This document shows, piece by piece, positions 36,634 to 47,322 of a stretch of 64,000 nucleotides of DNA; position 1 is the first letter of the stretch, and every line of letters begins with the position of its first letter. A program made the translations under genes and the position numbers. The notes beneath the pieces are model-generated. The model was not told where the DNA came from and searched no databases. It was given only the letters and a program-made list of their open reading frames with translations. The DNA lies in NCBI RefSeq assembly GCF_008369915.1, contig NZ_VSRN01000001.1, forward strand, positions 2,388,001 to 2,452,000. The letters are read 5' to 3'. Origin of the DNA: Dyadobacter sp. UC 10. GTDB lineage: Bacteria; Bacteroidota; Bacteroidia; Cytophagales; Spirosomataceae.

Positions 36634-38622
36634 TTATTTATAACTTCTCTGGGCAATCTTAATGTTTTCGTAAATCAACTCCTCCTTATGAAGTTCCCAC
36701 TCCTCAGGTCCCTTGTGCTCCCATGCTGAAACGAACATATAGTTTTCATCGTCACGCATTGCTTCACCTTCCTCAGTCTGATATTCTTCGCGGAAGTGAC
36801 CTCCGCAGGATTCGTTTCTTGTCAGGGCATCGATACACATCAACTCGCCTAACTCGATAAAATCAGCCACGCGGTTTGCCTTGTCCAGTTCAGGATTGAA
36901 ATAGGTTGCTGTTCCCATTACTTTTACATCTCTCCAAAACTCCTCTCTCAGCTGGCGAATCTCGACGATCGCCTCCTTCAAACCCTGCTCATTCCGCGCC
37001 ATTCCGCATTTATCCCACATGATCTTACCCAGGCGGCGGTGGAAAAGTTCGGGTGATGTTTTACCCTGGATGCGGAGCAGTTTTTCGATACGGTCTCTTA
37101 CTTCCTGTTCTGTTTTTACAAATGCCTCATGGTCCGTCGAGATTTTGCCGGTCCTGATCTCATTCGCGAGGTAAGCCCCGATTGTATATGGTATTACAAA
37201 ATAACCGTCGGCCAGACCCTGCATCAGCGCAGAAGCACCAAGACGGTTGGCACCATGGTCGGAAAAATTAGCTTCTCCCAAAGCATACAGTCCAGGTACT
37301 GTGGTCATCAGGTTGTAATCTACCCAAAGTCCGCCCATTGTATAGTGAACAGCCGGGTAAATACGCATAGGGACCTGGTATGGATCTTCGCCTGTGATCT
37401 GCTTGTACATATCGAACAGGTTACCATATTTCTCTTTCACAACGGCCTTACCCCAGGTGATTATATCCGACTCGGACGCATTATGAATATTATTTTTGTT
37501 CGCTTCCGCTTTTCCGTAACGTTCTACTGCTGCGGCAAAGTCAAGGAAAACGGCCAGTTTGGAACTTCCTACACCATAACCCGCGTCACAACGTTCCTTG
37601 GCGGCACGCGAAGCGATATCTCTTGGTACAAGGTTACCAAATGCAGGGTAACGCCTTTCCAGGTAATAATCACGCTCTTCCTCAGGAATTTCATTACCCG
37701 GGCGCGTGTCATTTTTAGCTTTTGGTACCCAGATCCGGCCATCGTTACGAAGCGATTCGGACATCAAAGTCAGTTTCGACTGATGCTCTCCCGATACCGG
37801 AATACAGGTCGGGTGAATTTGCGTAAAGCAGGGATTTCCAAAGTATGCGCCGCGCTTGTGTGCCTTCCAGGCTGCTGTCACGTTACTCCCCATCGCATTG
37901 GTCGACAGGTAGAATACGTTCCCGTAACCGCCCGAGCACAGCAATACTGCATGAGCTGCATGTCTTTCCAGCTCACCGGTAATCAGGTTTCTGGCAATGA
38001 TACCGCGGCATTTACCGTCAATATTTACGATATCCAGCATTTCGTGGCGGTTGTACATTTTAACAGTACCCATGCCAACCTGACGCTGCAAACCTGAGTA
38101 TGCACCCAGAAGCAATTGCTGGCCTGTTTGACCAGCTGCATAAAATGTCCGCTGAACCTGCGTACCACCAAATGATCGGTTGGAAAGCAAGCCGCCGTAT
38201 TCACGTGCAAAAGGTACGCCGGCAGCTACACATTGGTCTATGATATTACCTGAAACTTCCGCCAGACGGTGTACATTACCTTCTCTGGAACGGTAGTCGC
38301 CTCCTTTGATCGTATCATAAAAAAGACGGTAAACCGAATCACCGTCATTTTGATAGTTTTTTGCTGCATTGATCCCTCCTTGCGCGGCGATCGAGTGCGC
38401 GCGGCGGGGGGAATCCTGAAAACAAAAGGCTTTTACTGCATATCCCAGCTCTGCCAGTGTGGCAGCGGCAGACGCTCCTGCCAAACCGGTTCCTATTACG
38501 ATAATTTCAAGATTACGTTTATTCGCGGGATTTACCAGAGGTACGGAAGAACGGTATTTGCTCCATTTAGTTTCCAGTTGTCCCTGAGGTATTTTGGCAT
38601 CCAGACGAGAAGAAGTCGCCAT
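36634..38622 (-). CDS. sdhA: Succinate dehydrogenase/fumarate reductase flavoprotein subunit
   Basis: 662 residues with covalently bound FAD ([20 protein letters not shown]; the flavinylated histidine in [15 protein letters not shown]). Catalytic region [26 protein letters not shown]. Oxidises succinate to fumarate in the citrate cycle, or the reverse under fumarate respiration. The length and the partner type place it with the Bacteroidota/epsilonproteobacterial B-type enzymes that use menaquinone. Centre of the sdhCAB operon. Confidence 0.97.
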   Translation of the reverse strand: MATSSRLDAKIPQGQLETKWSKYRSSVPLVNPANKRNLEIIVIGTGLAGASAAATLAELGYAVKAFCFQDSPRRAHSIAAQGGINAAKNYQNDGDSVYRLFYDTIKGGDYRSREGNVHRLAEVSGNIIDQCVAAGVPFAREYGGLLSNRSFGGTQVQRTFYAAGQTGQQLLLGAYSGLQRQVGMGTVKMYNRHEMLDIVNIDGKCRGIIARNLITGELERHAAHAVLLCSGGYGNVFYLSTNAMGSNVTAAWKAHKRGAYFGNPCFTQIHPTCIPVSGEHQSKLTLMSESLRNDGRIWVPKAKNDTRPGNEIPEEERDYYLERRYPAFGNLVPRDIASRAAKERCDAGYGVGSSKLAVFLDFAAAVERYGKAEANKNNIHNASESDIITWGKAVVKEKYGNLFDMYKQITGEDPYQVPMRIYPAVHYTMGGLWVDYNLMTTVPGLYALGEANFSDHGANRLGASALMQGLADGYFVIPYTIGAYLANEIRTGKISTDHEAFVKTEQEVRDRIEKLLRIQGKTSPELFHRRLGKIMWDKCGMARNEQGLKEAIVEIRQLREEFWRDVKVMGTATYFNPELDKANRVADFIELGELMCIDALTRNESCGGHFREEYQTEEGEAMRDDENYMFVSAWEHKGPEEWELHKEELIYENIKIAQRSYK

Positions 38623-38687
38623 ATTAATTTTATTTAATCGAAATTTTGAAATGAAAAAAGAACCACCGGCATATACCGGTACCCGTT

Positions 38688-39359
38688 TTATTTAACCCAA
38701 CCCAGATATATGGAGATCGGCATCAGCGCAAAAAGAATCGGAACTACGATTGAAAAAGCTGTCCCGATAAAGGAAATAATGCCATTGTACTTCACGTGAT
38801 TCAGGCCAAGGGACTGGAACGCGCTTTTAAAACCGTGCAGTAAATGCCAGAACAATGAGATACAGCCGGCCACATAAATCAGGACAACCCAGATATTCTG
38901 GAAAATGTCGAGCATCATCTGATATAAATTGAGTTCCTCTCCGGTCACGAACTGGTTGGAGCGGTTAGGTATCCAGAAATGCGAGGTGTGAACCACTAAA
39001 AAAATCAACAGCAGGGTACCGAGCAAACCCATACTTCTGGAATACCAGGTACTGTTGGCAGAAGCATTATTCACAGCGTAATTGACGGGGCGGGCCTCTC
39101 TGTTATTTTTCCAAAGAATAAGCCCGTCTGCAATGTGCAGCAGAAAGCCAGCGACCAGTACGATTTCCAGTGTCCGAATGATCGGGTTGGTACCCATAAA
39201 GTGGCCCCAATGCGTAAAAGTTTCGCCACCGTCATTGTAAAAGATCATTGCATTAATGGTCGCATGGATGACCAGAAAACTGATTAAAAATAGTCCGGTA
39301 AGAGCCATCAGAAGCTTTTTCCCGATAGAGCTCGTTAACGTTTGTGAAAACCACGACAT
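38688..39359 (-). CDS. sdhC: Succinate dehydrogenase cytochrome b subunit (B-type)
   Basis: 223 residues, five predicted transmembrane helices ([99 protein letters not shown]). Several histidines in these helices (HATIN, HIADG, HTSHF, HLLHGF) are candidate ligands of two hemes b, as in the single-anchor di-heme type. First gene of the operon, directly behind a consensus promoter. Confidence 0.92.
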   Translation of the reverse strand: MSWFSQTLTSSIGKKLLMALTGLFLISFLVIHATINAMIFYNDGGETFTHWGHFMGTNPIIRTLEIVLVAGFLLHIADGLILWKNNREARPVNYAVNNASANSTWYSRSMGLLGTLLLIFLVVHTSHFWIPNRSNQFVTGEELNLYQMMLDIFQNIWVVLIYVAGCISLFWHLLHGFKSAFQSLGLNHVKYNGIISFIGTAFSIVVPILFALMPISIYLGWVK

Positions 39360-39411
39360 ATGAAAAACAAATGGTTTTAGTGCAAAAAAATGAGGTATAT
39401 TTAGAACCTTT

Positions 39412-39442
39412 CAAAGGTATATCACAAACCGTACCGAGGCAA
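39412..39442 (-). promoter_or_regulatory. Promoter of the sdhCAB operon
   Basis: On the minus strand: TTG (39442-39440), 20 bases, TACCTTTG (39419-39412), a perfect fit to TTG-N20-TAnnTTTG. Confidence 0.85.
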
Positions 39443-39644
39443 TAAAACAAGTTCATTTTTGTGGTATGCCTTATTATTTATAATCATTATGAAGAAATTT
39501 TAAGTTGCTTCAATCAGGCGTCGGCTAATGTGTCTGAAATTGGCTTCCGGCCAGGAAAAAACCGCGTTTTGTTTACACAATCCACACACATTTTAAGTCC
39601 GATATTTCGTTGAAGCTTATGATCAGGCAAATCCCTAATTTTTT

Positions 39645-42542
39645 ATGTCACTTACTTTACGATCCCTTCTAACTTTCATCTGTTTTGCGGCCTTTCTTTT
39701 TTCAGTTTCAGAAGTAAAAGCTACTCACTTCCGGGCTGGAGAAATTACAGCCAAACGTAAGTCTGGCCTGACCTACGAAATCAAGCTATCCGCTTATTTT
39801 GACGTTTCACCTGACGGCAAGAATGCGGCAGACGCAGCTACATTTGTGGATTTTTATTTCGGGACCGACGGGCCGAGGCGTGTAGACAGGATACCGGGCA
39901 CCATTCGCAATATTGGTAACAACACGACTTATAACGAATATATCACAACCTACACCTTCCCATCTGCCAATAAAGCCTATCAGATTTCGGTGCGAATGGA
40001 AAATCGTAACGCAAATACGCTGAACCTTAACAATGGAATTGCAACGCAAACGCTTAATTTTTTCGTTCACAGCACTTTGGAGATTAATGCACAATTTGGT
40101 AGTAATCAAACTCCCATTATGCTCAATGCGCCCATTGATCTTGCAGCCGTAGGGCAGCGTTATGTCCATAATCCAAATGCATTTGACGCCGATGGCGACA
40201 GCCTTGCTTACAAACTATTTGTGCCTCAGCAAAGTGCTGGTGGCGGAGTTGGGGTCAATATTCCGTACAGTCACCCCAGCATGATCGGGGCGCCGGGGCG
40301 GACAGAAGCCGGCGCATCACCTGCCACCTTTACCCTCGACGAGAGAACCGGCGACCTTGTCTGGGATGCCCCGGCAATGAAGGGGCAATACAATGTGGCC
40401 TTTGTTGTAGAAGAATGGAGGGACGGTTTCTTAATAGGGCAAATTGTGAGGGATATGCAGATTTTGGTGGAAGATGCCCGCAATGACCGTCCTTTGATGG
40501 ACCCACTGCCCGACCTCTGCGTGGAAGCAGGTACTTTTATCAACCAGCAGGTCAAAGCCACCGACAAGAACGGTGACAGGCTTACACTTACCTCCACCGG
40601 AGGGGTGTACCAGAACGGGCTGGTCAAACCTGACCTGGCCGCTTTCAATGTAGCACAGCAGGGCGCACAGAATACCGTCACAGGACAGTTTACCTGGCAG
40701 ACTTCCTGCGACCATATCCGGCTGGAACCCTACGATGTGCTCTTCAAGGTCGAGGATGCGCCTGCGCCGGGAACGCCCAATCCCGGATTGTTCCGGAAGC
40801 TGGTCGATATGACCACATTAAGTATCCGCGTCTACGGGCCCAAGCCCACAGGACTCAGGGCCGTCGCAGCTACCGACCCGGCAGGGACGGCATACCGCCT
40901 CAACTGGGATGCCTATAAATGCCAGGTCACAGGCGCAAGGGTCGTTATTTACAGAAAAGAAGGCTGTACGGATATACCCGATGATGTCTGTACCACTGGC
41001 ATACCACCCGGCTCAGGCTATGAGGAAGTGGCCCGTGTGCCCGTTACCCAGACTACCTACCTGGACAATAATGACGGTGACGGCCTTCGCCCAGGCGTTT
41101 CTTACAGCTACCGCCTGGTCGTGATTTTCCCAAGGCCGGGAACTAACGGCACTGAGCCCGGAAGCCTGGTAGGCGGAGGGGAAAGTATGGCTTCTGACGA
41201 GTTCTGCCTTAAACTGCCTATCCTGATGCCGGTCATTACCAATGTAACCGTTGATTCCACCAGCGAGACAAGGGGCGTGATCACTGTTAAATGGACCAAA
41301 CCGGCCGCACCATCGGGACTGCCGGCACAGTACCGCCTGTTCAGGGCTACCGGCCAGGGCGGTACCGACTTCTCACTGGTTGCAACCATCAATACCAACC
41401 TGACAGCAGGCGCGGCAGACACCATTTTTGTCGACAGGGCATTGAACACACTGGTCAACCCTTACAACTACAAACTCGAATACTGGACCACACAGGGCGG
41501 CAAGCTCGTCAAGTTTGATCAGACAGAGACCGCAAGCAGTGTCCGCCTCGAACAGGGAGCCGCCGAGCCGACACGCGTCAGGCTCAACTGGTCGGCGCTG
41601 GTGCCATGGGACAACTCCAACCGTGTACACAGGGTGTACCGCGAGGACAAAACCAAACCCGGCACTTTCAACCGCATTGCAGACGTGCCCGTTGGCCCGG
41701 CACAGAACTTTACTTTTACCGATGACGGCGTAGACAGGTATGCGGCCGACGGTACGGTCAATATCACCATCGTCAACGATTCCACCTATTGCTACAAAGT
41801 AGAAACCGTCGGTTCTTACAACAACAGCCAGATCAGGCCGGCCGTACTTTATAACTTCTCCCAAATACTTTGCGTATCCTCTTCGGACACCACCAAGCCA
41901 TGCCCGCCCGTGCTCGCACTCGACCCGCTCAACTGCGATTCGCTCAAGGCACACCCCGATGCTTTTTGTGATTCCCCCACATTTACCAACCACCTTTCCT
42001 GGACTTATCCTGAGCAGGTCGACGGAAAAGAGTGCGACCCCAACGTGTCGGCCTATAAAGTGTATTACGCCAGGTATGAGGACGAAACACCGGCTTTGAT
42101 CGCAACGGTAACCATCCCGCCTGCCCCGCTGGCCACTACTTACGACCATGCAGGGCTCACTTCTTTTGCAGGATGCTATTATGTCACGGCAGTCAACAGG
42201 TTCGGGGCCGAAAGTGCCCCCAGCAACATTGTATGCAAAGACAACTGTCCGATGTATGTGCTGCCAAACGTCTTTACGCCCAACGGGGACTCTAAAAACG
42301 ATATCTTCCAGCCTTACGAATGCCCCGCTTTTGTGCAGTCCCTCGAATTCAAGGCATTCAACAGATGGGGCGCCAAAGTCTTCTCCACCAATGATGTCAA
42401 TATCAACTGGAACGGAAAAACGAATGCTGGAAAGGACCTGGCAGCAGGACAGTACTATTACGAGGCTACCGTATACTTCGAATCTTCAAAAAAACAAAGC
42501 ACACCTACCACAATCAAAGGGTGGGTCCAGATTATCAGGTAG
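39645..42542 (+). CDS. Giant T9SS surface protein, copy 1
   Basis: 965 residues. Signal peptide (LLTFICFAAFLFSVSEVKA), then ATHFRAGEITAKRKSGLTYEI, a domain found at the start of many Bacteroidota gliding-associated proteins. Cadherin/fibronectin-like repeats follow (NPNAFDADGDSLAYKLF; TDKNGDRLTL; AYRLNWDAYKCQVTGARV). The C-terminus is a type B T9SS sorting domain (LPNVFTPNGDSKNDIF, FNRWGAKVFST, QYYYEATVYF). From 40473 to the stop the DNA is almost identical to the next gene, while the first 275 residues differ. Ligand unknown. Confidence 0.92.
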   Translation: MSLTLRSLLTFICFAAFLFSVSEVKATHFRAGEITAKRKSGLTYEIKLSAYFDVSPDGKNAADAATFVDFYFGTDGPRRVDRIPGTIRNIGNNTTYNEYITTYTFPSANKAYQISVRMENRNANTLNLNNGIATQTLNFFVHSTLEINAQFGSNQTPIMLNAPIDLAAVGQRYVHNPNAFDADGDSLAYKLFVPQQSAGGGVGVNIPYSHPSMIGAPGRTEAGASPATFTLDERTGDLVWDAPAMKGQYNVAFVVEEWRDGFLIGQIVRDMQILVEDARNDRPLMDPLPDLCVEAGTFINQQVKATDKNGDRLTLTSTGGVYQNGLVKPDLAAFNVAQQGAQNTVTGQFTWQTSCDHIRLEPYDVLFKVEDAPAPGTPNPGLFRKLVDMTTLSIRVYGPKPTGLRAVAATDPAGTAYRLNWDAYKCQVTGARVVIYRKEGCTDIPDDVCTTGIPPGSGYEEVARVPVTQTTYLDNNDGDGLRPGVSYSYRLVVIFPRPGTNGTEPGSLVGGGESMASDEFCLKLPILMPVITNVTVDSTSETRGVITVKWTKPAAPSGLPAQYRLFRATGQGGTDFSLVATINTNLTAGAADTIFVDRALNTLVNPYNYKLEYWTTQGGKLVKFDQTETASSVRLEQGAAEPTRVRLNWSALVPWDNSNRVHRVYREDKTKPGTFNRIADVPVGPAQNFTFTDDGVDRYAADGTVNITIVNDSTYCYKVETVGSYNNSQIRPAVLYNFSQILCVSSSDTTKPCPPVLALDPLNCDSLKAHPDAFCDSPTFTNHLSWTYPEQVDGKECDPNVSAYKVYYARYEDETPALIATVTIPPAPLATTYDHAGLTSFAGCYYVTAVNRFGAESAPSNIVCKDNCPMYVLPNVFTPNGDSKNDIFQPYECPAFVQSLEFKAFNRWGAKVFSTNDVNINWNGKTNAGKDLAAGQYYYEATVYFESSKKQSTPTTIKGWVQIIR
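40473..42542 (+). repeat. 2.07-kb near-identical direct repeat, copy 1
   Basis: Aligns base for base with 43565-45634 (offset 3092). I count about ten substitutions, all before 41675, and none in the last 870 bases. It starts and ends inside coding sequence and stops at the stop codons. Confidence 0.95.
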
Positions 42543-42730
42543 GAATTCATAAATATCAGGTTTAAGAGGGTGAGTTTGGTTAAAGAAGTAGTTTTATAAG
42601 TGTGCATAAACACATATATTCGCTTCGGAGGGTACACATTTTTGTTTTAAATTTTCGTTCATTAAAACAATGGAGGGATTATTTAACAGTACCTGACAAC
42701 CTCTATCCAATTAGCTTGATTCTGATATCT

Positions 42731-45634
42731 ATGCGCTCTTCTCTACGAATACTATTATATACTTTTTCGGTTTGTTTGCTGTTGACCGGTTTTGATGCCA
42801 CGGCAACGCACATCCGGGCCGGTGAGATTACCGCCAGAAGGATTTCAGGCCTTACCTATGAGCTAAAACTCACCGCGTATTTCGATATTCAAAACGGCCC
42901 AGGTGCTGCAGAGGCGCAGAACTCCATATTTTTTACGATCGGGAATGTACGATCTACCGGCACACCTGTGATCCTGGAAGCCCCTCGCTCAGAACGTGTG
43001 CCTCCAGAAATCGGTAACAGCACTACCCGCAACACGTACATTATCAACTATACATTCCCCACTGCGGCAGCTTACCGGATATCATTTGAAGAGGATAACC
43101 GGAATAACGGGATTCTTAACATCGGCCCGCCTCCCACACAAAGTCTCAACTTTTATGTAAGTACCATTCTCGAAATTAATCCGCAGTTCGGGGCCAACCA
43201 GACGCCGGTACTGCTCAATGCACCCATTGACCTGGCAGCCGTAGGGCAGCGGTACATCCACAATCCAAATGCATTTGACGCCGATGGCGACAGCCTTGCC
43301 TATCGCCTTTTTGTACCGCAACAAAGCGGCGTTAACGGGGCGGGTGTTAACCTCCAATACGTAAATCCTAATCAGATCGGGGCGCCAGGCCAGACTGAAG
43401 CCGGCGCGTCACCTGCCACTTTCAGCCTTAACGAGGTTACCGGAGACCTGATTTGGGATGCACCTGTTACCAAAGGGTATTATAATGTTGCTTTTACAGT
43501 AGAAGAATGGCGCGATGGGGTCTTAATAGGCCAGATCGTGCGTGATATGCAGATTATCGTTGACGATGCCCGCAATGACCGTCCCTTGATGGACCCACTG
43601 CCCGACCTCTGCGTAGAAGCAGGTACTTTTATCAACCAGCAGGTCAAAGCCACCGACAAGAACGGCGACAGGCTTACACTTACCTCCACCGGAGGGGTAT
43701 ACCAGAACGGGCTGGTCAAACCTGACCTGGCCGCTTTCAATGTAGCACAGCAGGGCGCACAGAATACCGTCACAGGACAGTTTACCTGGCAGACTTCCTG
43801 CGACCATATCCGGCTGGAACCCTACGATGTGCTCTTCAAGGTCGAGGATGCGCCTGCGCCGGGAACGCCCAATCCCGGATTGTTCCGGAAGCTGGTCGAT
43901 ATGACCACATTAAGTATCCGCGTCTACGGGCCCAAGCCCACAGGACTCAGGGCCGTCGCAGCTACCGACCCGGCAGGGACGGCATACCGCCTCAACTGGG
44001 ATGCCTATAAATGCCAGGTCACAGGCGCAAGGGTCGTTATTTACAGAAAAGAAGGCTGTACGGATATACCCGATGATGTCTGTACCACTGGCATACCACC
44101 CGGCTCAGGCTATGAGGAAGTGGCCCGTGTGCCCGTTACCCAGACTACCTACCTGGACAATAATGACGGTGACGGCCTTCGCCCAGGCGTTTCTTACAGC
44201 TACCGCCTGGTCGTGATTTTCCCAAGGCCGGGAACTAACGGCACTGAGCCCGGAAGCCTGGTAGGCGGAGGGGAAAGTATGGCTTCTGACGAGTTCTGCC
44301 TTAAACTGCCTATCCTGATGCCGGTCATTACCAATGTAACCGTTGATTCCACCAGCGAGACAAGGGGCGTGATCACTGTTAAATGGACCAAACCGGCCGC
44401 ACCATCGGGACTGCCGGCACAGTACCGCCTGTTCAGGGCTACCGGCCAGGGCGGTACCGACTTCTCACTGGTTGCAACCATCAATACCAACCTGACAGCA
44501 GGCGCGGCAGACACCATTTTTGTCGACAGGGCATTGAACACACTCGTCAACCCTTACAACTACAAACTCGAATACTGGACCACACAGGGCGGCCAGCTCG
44601 TCAAGTTTGATCAGACAGAGACCGCAAGCAGTGTCCGCCTCGAACAGGGAGCGGCCGAGCCGACACGCGTCAGGCTCAACTGGTCGGCGCTGGTGCCATG
44701 GGACAACTCCAACCGGGTACACAGGGTGTACCGTGAGGACAAAACCAAACCCGGCACGTTCAACCGCATTGCAGACGTGCCCGTTGGCCCGGCACAGAAC
44801 TTTACTTTTACCGATGACGGCGTAGACAGGTATGCGGCCGACGGTACGGTCAATATCACCATCGTCAACGATTCCACCTATTGCTACAAAGTAGAAACCG
44901 TCGGTTCTTACAACAACAGCCAGATCAGGCCGGCCGTACTTTATAACTTCTCCCAAATACTTTGCGTATCCTCTTCGGACACCACCAAGCCATGCCCGCC
45001 CGTGCTCGCACTCGACCCGCTCAACTGCGATTCGCTCAAGGCACACCCCGATGCTTTTTGTGATTCCCCCACATTTACCAACCACCTTTCCTGGACTTAT
45101 CCTGAGCAGGTCGACGGAAAAGAGTGCGACCCCAACGTGTCGGCCTATAAAGTGTATTACGCCAGGTATGAGGACGAAACACCGGCTTTGATCGCAACGG
45201 TAACCATCCCGCCTGCCCCGCTGGCCACTACTTACGACCATGCAGGGCTCACTTCTTTTGCAGGATGCTATTATGTCACGGCAGTCAACAGGTTCGGGGC
45301 CGAAAGTGCCCCCAGCAACATTGTATGCAAAGACAACTGTCCGATGTATGTGCTGCCAAACGTCTTTACGCCCAACGGGGACTCTAAAAACGATATCTTC
45401 CAGCCTTACGAATGCCCCGCTTTTGTGCAGTCCCTCGAATTCAAGGCATTCAACAGATGGGGCGCCAAAGTCTTCTCCACCAATGATGTCAATATCAACT
45501 GGAACGGAAAAACGAATGCTGGAAAGGACCTGGCAGCAGGACAGTACTATTACGAGGCTACCGTATACTTCGAATCTTCAAAAAAACAAAGCACACCTAC
45601 CACAATCAAAGGGTGGGTCCAGATTATCAGGTAG
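42731..45634 (+). CDS. Giant T9SS surface protein, copy 2
   Basis: 967 residues from ATG 42731, which begins a signal peptide (ILLYTFSVCLLLTGFDATA); the longer frame from 42602 adds 43 non-signal residues and is rejected. Same architecture as copy 1: THIRAGEITARRISGLTYEL at the N-terminus, cadherin/fibronectin-like middle, type B sorting domain at the end. The first 278 residues are related but clearly diverged from copy 1; the rest is almost identical at DNA level. A rho-independent terminator follows. Probably surface exposed; partner unknown. Confidence 0.92.
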   Translation: MRSSLRILLYTFSVCLLLTGFDATATHIRAGEITARRISGLTYELKLTAYFDIQNGPGAAEAQNSIFFTIGNVRSTGTPVILEAPRSERVPPEIGNSTTRNTYIINYTFPTAAAYRISFEEDNRNNGILNIGPPPTQSLNFYVSTILEINPQFGANQTPVLLNAPIDLAAVGQRYIHNPNAFDADGDSLAYRLFVPQQSGVNGAGVNLQYVNPNQIGAPGQTEAGASPATFSLNEVTGDLIWDAPVTKGYYNVAFTVEEWRDGVLIGQIVRDMQIIVDDARNDRPLMDPLPDLCVEAGTFINQQVKATDKNGDRLTLTSTGGVYQNGLVKPDLAAFNVAQQGAQNTVTGQFTWQTSCDHIRLEPYDVLFKVEDAPAPGTPNPGLFRKLVDMTTLSIRVYGPKPTGLRAVAATDPAGTAYRLNWDAYKCQVTGARVVIYRKEGCTDIPDDVCTTGIPPGSGYEEVARVPVTQTTYLDNNDGDGLRPGVSYSYRLVVIFPRPGTNGTEPGSLVGGGESMASDEFCLKLPILMPVITNVTVDSTSETRGVITVKWTKPAAPSGLPAQYRLFRATGQGGTDFSLVATINTNLTAGAADTIFVDRALNTLVNPYNYKLEYWTTQGGQLVKFDQTETASSVRLEQGAAEPTRVRLNWSALVPWDNSNRVHRVYREDKTKPGTFNRIADVPVGPAQNFTFTDDGVDRYAADGTVNITIVNDSTYCYKVETVGSYNNSQIRPAVLYNFSQILCVSSSDTTKPCPPVLALDPLNCDSLKAHPDAFCDSPTFTNHLSWTYPEQVDGKECDPNVSAYKVYYARYEDETPALIATVTIPPAPLATTYDHAGLTSFAGCYYVTAVNRFGAESAPSNIVCKDNCPMYVLPNVFTPNGDSKNDIFQPYECPAFVQSLEFKAFNRWGAKVFSTNDVNINWNGKTNAGKDLAAGQYYYEATVYFESSKKQSTPTTIKGWVQIIR
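43565..45634 (+). repeat. 2.07-kb near-identical direct repeat, copy 2
   Basis: Partner of 40473-42542. The few substitutions are mostly silent; one changes K to Q (GGKLV versus GGQLV). Confidence 0.95.
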
Positions 45635-45673
45635 AGTGACCTTTTTTCTTTCAGATGCAATTATTTCCTTTGT

Positions 45674-45702
45674 AGCCCGCGCAAAATGTGCGGGCTTTTT
45701 TA
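45674..45702 (+). terminator. Terminator of the second giant surface-protein gene
   Basis: AGCCCGCGC and GTGCGGGCT form a 9-bp stem with a 5-base loop, followed by TTTTTT. It lies 39 bases after the stop codon and just before fabD. Confidence 0.85.
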
Positions 45703-45733
45703 ATCTACCGTGAGCAAACTAAAATCCAGCATT

Positions 45734-46612
45734 ATGAAGAGAGCATATATTTTCCCCGGACAAGGTTCTCAGTTCAAAGGAATGGGGCTTGACCTTTACC
45801 AATCTTCCGATTCGGCTAAGGCCCTTTTTGAAAAAGCCAAAGAGGTACTGGGCTTTGACATCACCAAGATTATGTTTGAGGGGACCGATGAGGAACTCAA
45901 ACAGACTAATGTAACGCAACCTGCAATTTTCATACACTCCGTGATACTCGCCAAGATTAATCCGGATTTCAGCCCAAATATGGTTGCCGGGCATTCACTC
46001 GGCGAATTTTCTGCATTGGTCGCTGCCGGTACTTTATCTTTTGAGGAAGGACTCTCACTGGTTGCTAAAAGAGCCGATGCTATGCAGAAAGCCTGCGAGA
46101 TCCGTCCGTCGACGATGGCAGCTATCCTTGGGCTAGCCGACAGTGTGATTGAAAAAGTATGCGCGGGAATCACCGATGAAATCGTGGTCCCCGCCAATTA
46201 CAATTGTCCGGGTCAGGTGGTTATTTCCGGTTCTATCGAAGGGGTGGAAAAGGCTTGTGAATTATTGAAAGCAGCGGGCGCAAAACGCGCATTGATTTTA
46301 CAGGTTGGCGGCGCATTTCACTCTCCGCTGATGGAGCCGGCGAGACAGGAACTGGCAGATGCTATTCACGACGCACAATTCGAACCCCCGATTTGCCCTA
46401 TTTATCAAAATGTAAATGCGAAACCTGCAACGGAAGTTACGGTGATTAAAGAAAACCTTATTTCACAGCTTACTTCCCCCGTAAGGTGGACGCAATCCGT
46501 TGAGCAGATGGTCGCTGACGGTGCGGAAGTGTTCATTGAAAGTGGCCCTGGGAAGGTGTTGCAAGGCTTGGTCAAGAAGATCGCGAACACAGTGGAAGTA
46601 CAAAGTATTTAA
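45734..46612 (+). CDS. fabD: Malonyl-CoA:ACP transacylase
   Basis: 292 residues. Loads malonate onto acyl carrier protein for fatty acid synthesis. Motifs: FPGQGSQFKGMG near the start, active-site serine in GHSLGEFSAL, the arginine in SLVAKRADAMQ, and catalytic histidine in VGGAFHSPLM. An earlier in-frame GTG at 45710 would add 8 residues; ATG 45734 gives the family-typical MKRAYIFPGQ start. No other fab genes adjoin. The tRNA-Gln promoter begins 18 bases after the stop. Confidence 0.96.
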   Translation: MKRAYIFPGQGSQFKGMGLDLYQSSDSAKALFEKAKEVLGFDITKIMFEGTDEELKQTNVTQPAIFIHSVILAKINPDFSPNMVAGHSLGEFSALVAAGTLSFEEGLSLVAKRADAMQKACEIRPSTMAAILGLADSVIEKVCAGITDEIVVPANYNCPGQVVISGSIEGVEKACELLKAAGAKRALILQVGGAFHSPLMEPARQELADAIHDAQFEPPICPIYQNVNAKPATEVTVIKENLISQLTSPVRWTQSVEQMVADGAEVFIESGPGKVLQGLVKKIANTVEVQSI

Positions 46613-46629
46613 TTTTTTTACGCAAAAGC

Positions 46630-46660
46630 TTGACAACTTAACCTTGTCACATTACTTTTG
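46630..46660 (+). promoter_or_regulatory. Promoter of tRNA-Gln
   Basis: TTG (46630-46632), 20 bases, TACTTTTG (46653-46660): perfect Bacteroidota consensus, 18 bases before the mature tRNA 5' end. Confidence 0.88.
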
Positions 46661-46678
46661 CACCACTGTTTACGGTTT

Positions 46679-46749
46679 TGGCCGATGGTGTAATGGTAAC
46701 ACAGGACATTTTGGTTGTCTTATTCAGGGTTCGAGTCCTTGTCGGCCAA
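46679..46749 (+). tRNA. tRNA-Gln (UUG)
   Basis: Folds as a 71-nt cloverleaf: acceptor TGGCCGA/TCGGCCA, D stem GTGT/ACAC, anticodon stem GGACA/TGTCT with loop TTTTGGT giving anticodon UUG, a 4-base variable region, T arm CAGGG-TTCGAGT-CCTTG, and discriminator A. CA follows but a full CCA is not encoded. Confidence 0.95.
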
Positions 46750-46762
46750 CAGTTTTAAAGTT

Positions 46763-46798
46763 AAACCGCTGTAATTGAAAAAATTACAGCGGTTTTTT
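46763..46798 (+). terminator. Terminator of tRNA-Gln
   Basis: A 14-bp perfect stem, AAACCGCTGTAATT / AATTACAGCGGTTT, with a 5-base loop and more T residues after it. Confidence 0.92.
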
Positions 46799-46936
46799 AT
46801 TTTAGGGGCCGAATTAGGGGACGTTATTGCTAGTTTTTTTGGATCAAATCCAAAACTTGTGGAGCAGATAGGGTTTATCTAGGTTTGTGTTTTTAATCAA
46901 ACCAGTTCGTTTTGGAGAGCTTCCTTCCCATCATTC

Positions 46937-47322
46937 AGTTTTTCTTACCAGAGTTCATCCTCTTGAATTTCGAATTAACTTCCATCGACCGTCAGGATGA
47001 TGTCTTCCACGTGCATATCGATTAGAAGAATGCTGATGATAATGATCCGGAGAGAAAGGACTTGCTCTCCAAAGGCTTTTTTCCGACTATAACTGTTCAA
47101 GATTTCCCTATCCGCGGCCATAAGGTCTTTCTTCACATCATCAAGCGCCAAAGGTGTCTTAAATACCAGGACAGGTAAAGTGGTTTACAGGGACTGGGCC
47201 GAAGTCGCAGAAGGAACGCGGATGACCAGTGAGTTTTCACGGTACGCCGTCGCGGGCTTTTTTAAAAGAAATCAATAGATACCAACCCGAATAGCGCCTG
47301 GGCAATTGGACGGTTTTATGGC
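46937..47322 (+). pseudogene. ISAon1-type transposase N-region, broken
   Basis: Reads QFFLPEFILLNFELTSIDRQDDVFHVHID and then a TAG at 47024. Downstream fragments in changing frames match the rest of the family pattern (KGFFPTITVQDFPIRGHKVF; TGKVVYRDWAEVAEGTRMT; NPNSAWAIGRFYGVNGRRLL). At least one nonsense codon and two shifts. A T-run, TTTTTTAAAAG, lies near one shift and could be a former slippery site. Confidence 0.75.

Noticed and set aside
37129..38097. 322-codon plus-strand open frame opposite sdhA
   Set aside because: Fully overlaps a certain essential gene in antisense, and its composition is not protein-like.
41373..42149. Long minus-strand open frame (258 codons), repeated at 44465-45241, inside the giant surface genes
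   Set aside because: Antisense shadow of GC-richer coding sequence; present in both copies only because the DNA is duplicated, with no signal peptide, domain or promoter.
46679..46749. tRNA-Gln as an integration site of a genomic island
   Set aside because: No partial tRNA repeat and no integrase gene was found downstream; the IS after it has its own ends.
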